Assembly: GCA_018303405.1 (NCBI GenBank) | Contig: JAGVYD010000013.1 | Span: 1 to 64,000 of the forward strand | Direction of reading: 5' to 3' | DNA length: 64,000 bases | From: Candidatus Woesearchaeota archaeon | GTDB lineage: Archaea; Nanobdellota; Nanobdellia; Woesearchaeales; JABMPP01 | Part shown: positions 63,182 through 64,000 of the stretch, one piece after another | Layout: each line of letters opens with the position of its first letter | Numbering within the stretch: position 1 is the first letter of the stretch | Program-made: the position numbers and the translations under genes | The notes under the pieces: generated by a model | Databases searched by the model: none | What the model saw: the letters and a program-made list of their open reading frames with translations, nothing else | Told to the model about the DNA's origin: nothing

Positions 63182-63344
63182 GGCTCTGTCCAGAGACTTG
63201 GTTTTGGCATCAATTTTGTGAGACTTATCAATTCTTACATAAGGCATTTTTCGCGGTTCCAGAGAGAAAAATGCAATTTCTTCCTGGAGTTGAAGGCGAA
63301 CAGATGCCAAAACTCGAGCCGAAGGCGAGATTCTGGACAGAGCC
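63182..63344 (+). mobile_element. Mobile hairpin element, copy D (163 bp)
   Basis: Perfect 13-bp inverted ends GGCTCTGTCCAGA (63182-63194) and complement (63332-63344), abutted exactly by CATCATTCA (63173-63181 and 63345-63353). The inner 11-bp stem is GTTTTGGCATC/GATGCCAAAAC (63201-63211/63303-63313). GTGAG/CGAAC-type pairing with tandem G.A follows. The central hairpin GCATTTTTC/GAAAAATGC encloses GCGGTTCCAGAGA (63244-63274). The last hairpin is GCC-GAA-GGC. Best-preserved copy. Confidence 0.8.
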
Positions 63345-63410
63345 CATCATTCATAAACATTTTTATAGTCACTTGCCTTTTGAACTCCTACGGAATCAGA
63401 GGAGCCAACA

Positions 63411-63782
63411 CTGATTTTTGTCTATAATGCAGACCGCAGTCTTTTGTCTGGCCTGAAAAACATGATGGAAAAAGCCATGCCTTCGCATCATTATCCCTGC
63501 AGATTGTACGGATTGACATCTGCATCCAGCCAGCAGAAAAAGGAATGGAAAGATTTCGTGAAAAAGCTTGACCTCCATTCAGAGTTCATGCATCGGGACG
63601 AATTCATGAAGAAATATAACATCCCCAATGCAGAGTTTCCAGCTGCATACATGCAGACAGGCACAACTGTCACTCTTTTTATCACGAGCATGGAGATAAA
63701 TGAGTGCGGTACTTTGGCGGACCTCAAAAGGCTGGTCAACAAAAGCCTGCCTGAAGTCCTTGGGGAAAGCAAGGATTATTGA
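63411..63782 (+). CDS. Conserved hypothetical protein with a non-AUG start
   Basis: About 124 residues. The reading frame before the first TTG (63444) already encodes a typical family start, LIFVYNADRSLLSGLKN, and GAGGAG (63399-63404) lies six bases before CTG 63411 and nine before ATT 63414. Translation therefore seems to begin at CTG or ATT. The body (HHYPCRLYGLT...EWKDFVKKL) matches a widespread small family of unknown function. Confidence 0.7.
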   Translation: MIFVYNADRSLLSGLKNMMEKAMPSHHYPCRLYGLTSASSQQKKEWKDFVKKLDLHSEFMHRDEFMKKYNIPNAEFPAAYMQTGTTVTLFITSMEINECGTLADLKRLVNKSLPEVLGESKDY

Positions 63783-63793
63783 GTTATTGGGGC

Positions 63794-64000
63794 TTATTTC
63801 ATGAAAATTCCGATGTGTGTCCCATTAATGTAGAAAGAGTTTATCTTCTTCATCTGGTTTGGCTGGTATTCAAAGCCATAGACCATCAGCAGGGCATCAT
63901 CCTTCATTTCTTTCAGGAGCTTGTCCTCCATGCCCCTGTGGAACGGCCGGTCCGGGTTGATAAACAGGACATCATACGCCCCCATATGGTGCTCCTCAAA
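63794..64000 (-). CDS. C-terminal part of a protein running out of the window, probable methyltransferase
   Basis: The frame stays open to the end of the window (69 codons seen, no clear start). DVLFINPDRPFHRGMEDKLLKEMKDDALLMVYGFEYQP resembles the late part of a class I methyltransferase, where a strand with an acidic residue is followed by a helix and a strand. An ATG at 63985 is internal. The identification is tentative because motif I is outside the window. Confidence 0.55.
   Translation of the reverse strand, partial: FEEHHMGAYDVLFINPDRPFHRGMEDKLLKEMKDDALLMVYGFEYQPNQMKKINSFYINGTHIGIFMK

Overview
The window looks like part of the genome of an uncultivated archaeon, most probably of the DPANN/Woesearchaeota type. 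The evidence is an archaeal core gene set (aIF2-gamma next to ribosomal protein S6e, L10e, Nog1, archaeal-type MetG, Tyw3), TATA boxes about 25 bases before many starts (several transcripts look leaderless), pilins with class III signal peptides, very large cysteine-rich surface proteins, and many small HEPN/MNT and VapBC modules. The lineage is inferred from gene content and style, since there is no rRNA here. I found no tRNA, rRNA or CRISPR array.

Layout. 1-5.8 kb: purA, then a run of type IV pilin-like proteins. 5.8-10.7 kb: translation genes (aIF2-gamma, S6e, Nog1, L10e) and a MscS channel. 10.7-11.4 kb: the longest gene-free stretch, with two well-folded RNA candidates. 11.4-19 kb: small surface proteins, VapBC, triosephosphate isomerase and a minus-strand run of unknown membrane, coiled-coil and secreted proteins. 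19.2-26.3 kb: a compact overlapping operon (GT2 glycosyltransferase, two APH-fold kinases, a B12-type radical SAM protein, a SPASM-type radical SAM protein, a HAD phosphatase) facing a second, divergent adenylosuccinate synthetase. 27-45 kb: a minus-strand operon of giant secreted proteins (up to 2043 residues). 45-50 kb: HEPN/MNT modules, metG and small zinc proteins. 50-64 kb: MarC, a methyltransferase, more surface proteins, tyw3, further MNT/HEPN genes, a DUF483 protein and unknowns.

The most striking non-coding signal is a family of four elements, each 163-166 bp, at about 1572, 54616, 60291 and 63182. They have matching terminal inverted repeats, and three of the four are abutted exactly by 8-9 bp direct repeats that look like target-site duplications. 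Inside they share one architecture: an 11-bp stem whose sequence changes between copies while pairing is kept, a helix with tandem G.A mismatches, a central hairpin with a conserved GGTTCCAGA-like loop, and a final small hairpin. They look like non-autonomous mobile elements carrying a constrained RNA (or cruciform) fold.

The gene system most worth following is the 19.2-26.3 kb cluster. Its glycosyltransferase, kinases, radical SAM enzymes, phosphatase and PurA paralogue suggest synthesis of an unknown phosphorylated or nucleotide-linked molecule. The first radical SAM protein has a CX3CX3C cluster motif instead of CX3CX2C, and the two divergent transcription units share a 12-base promoter sequence.
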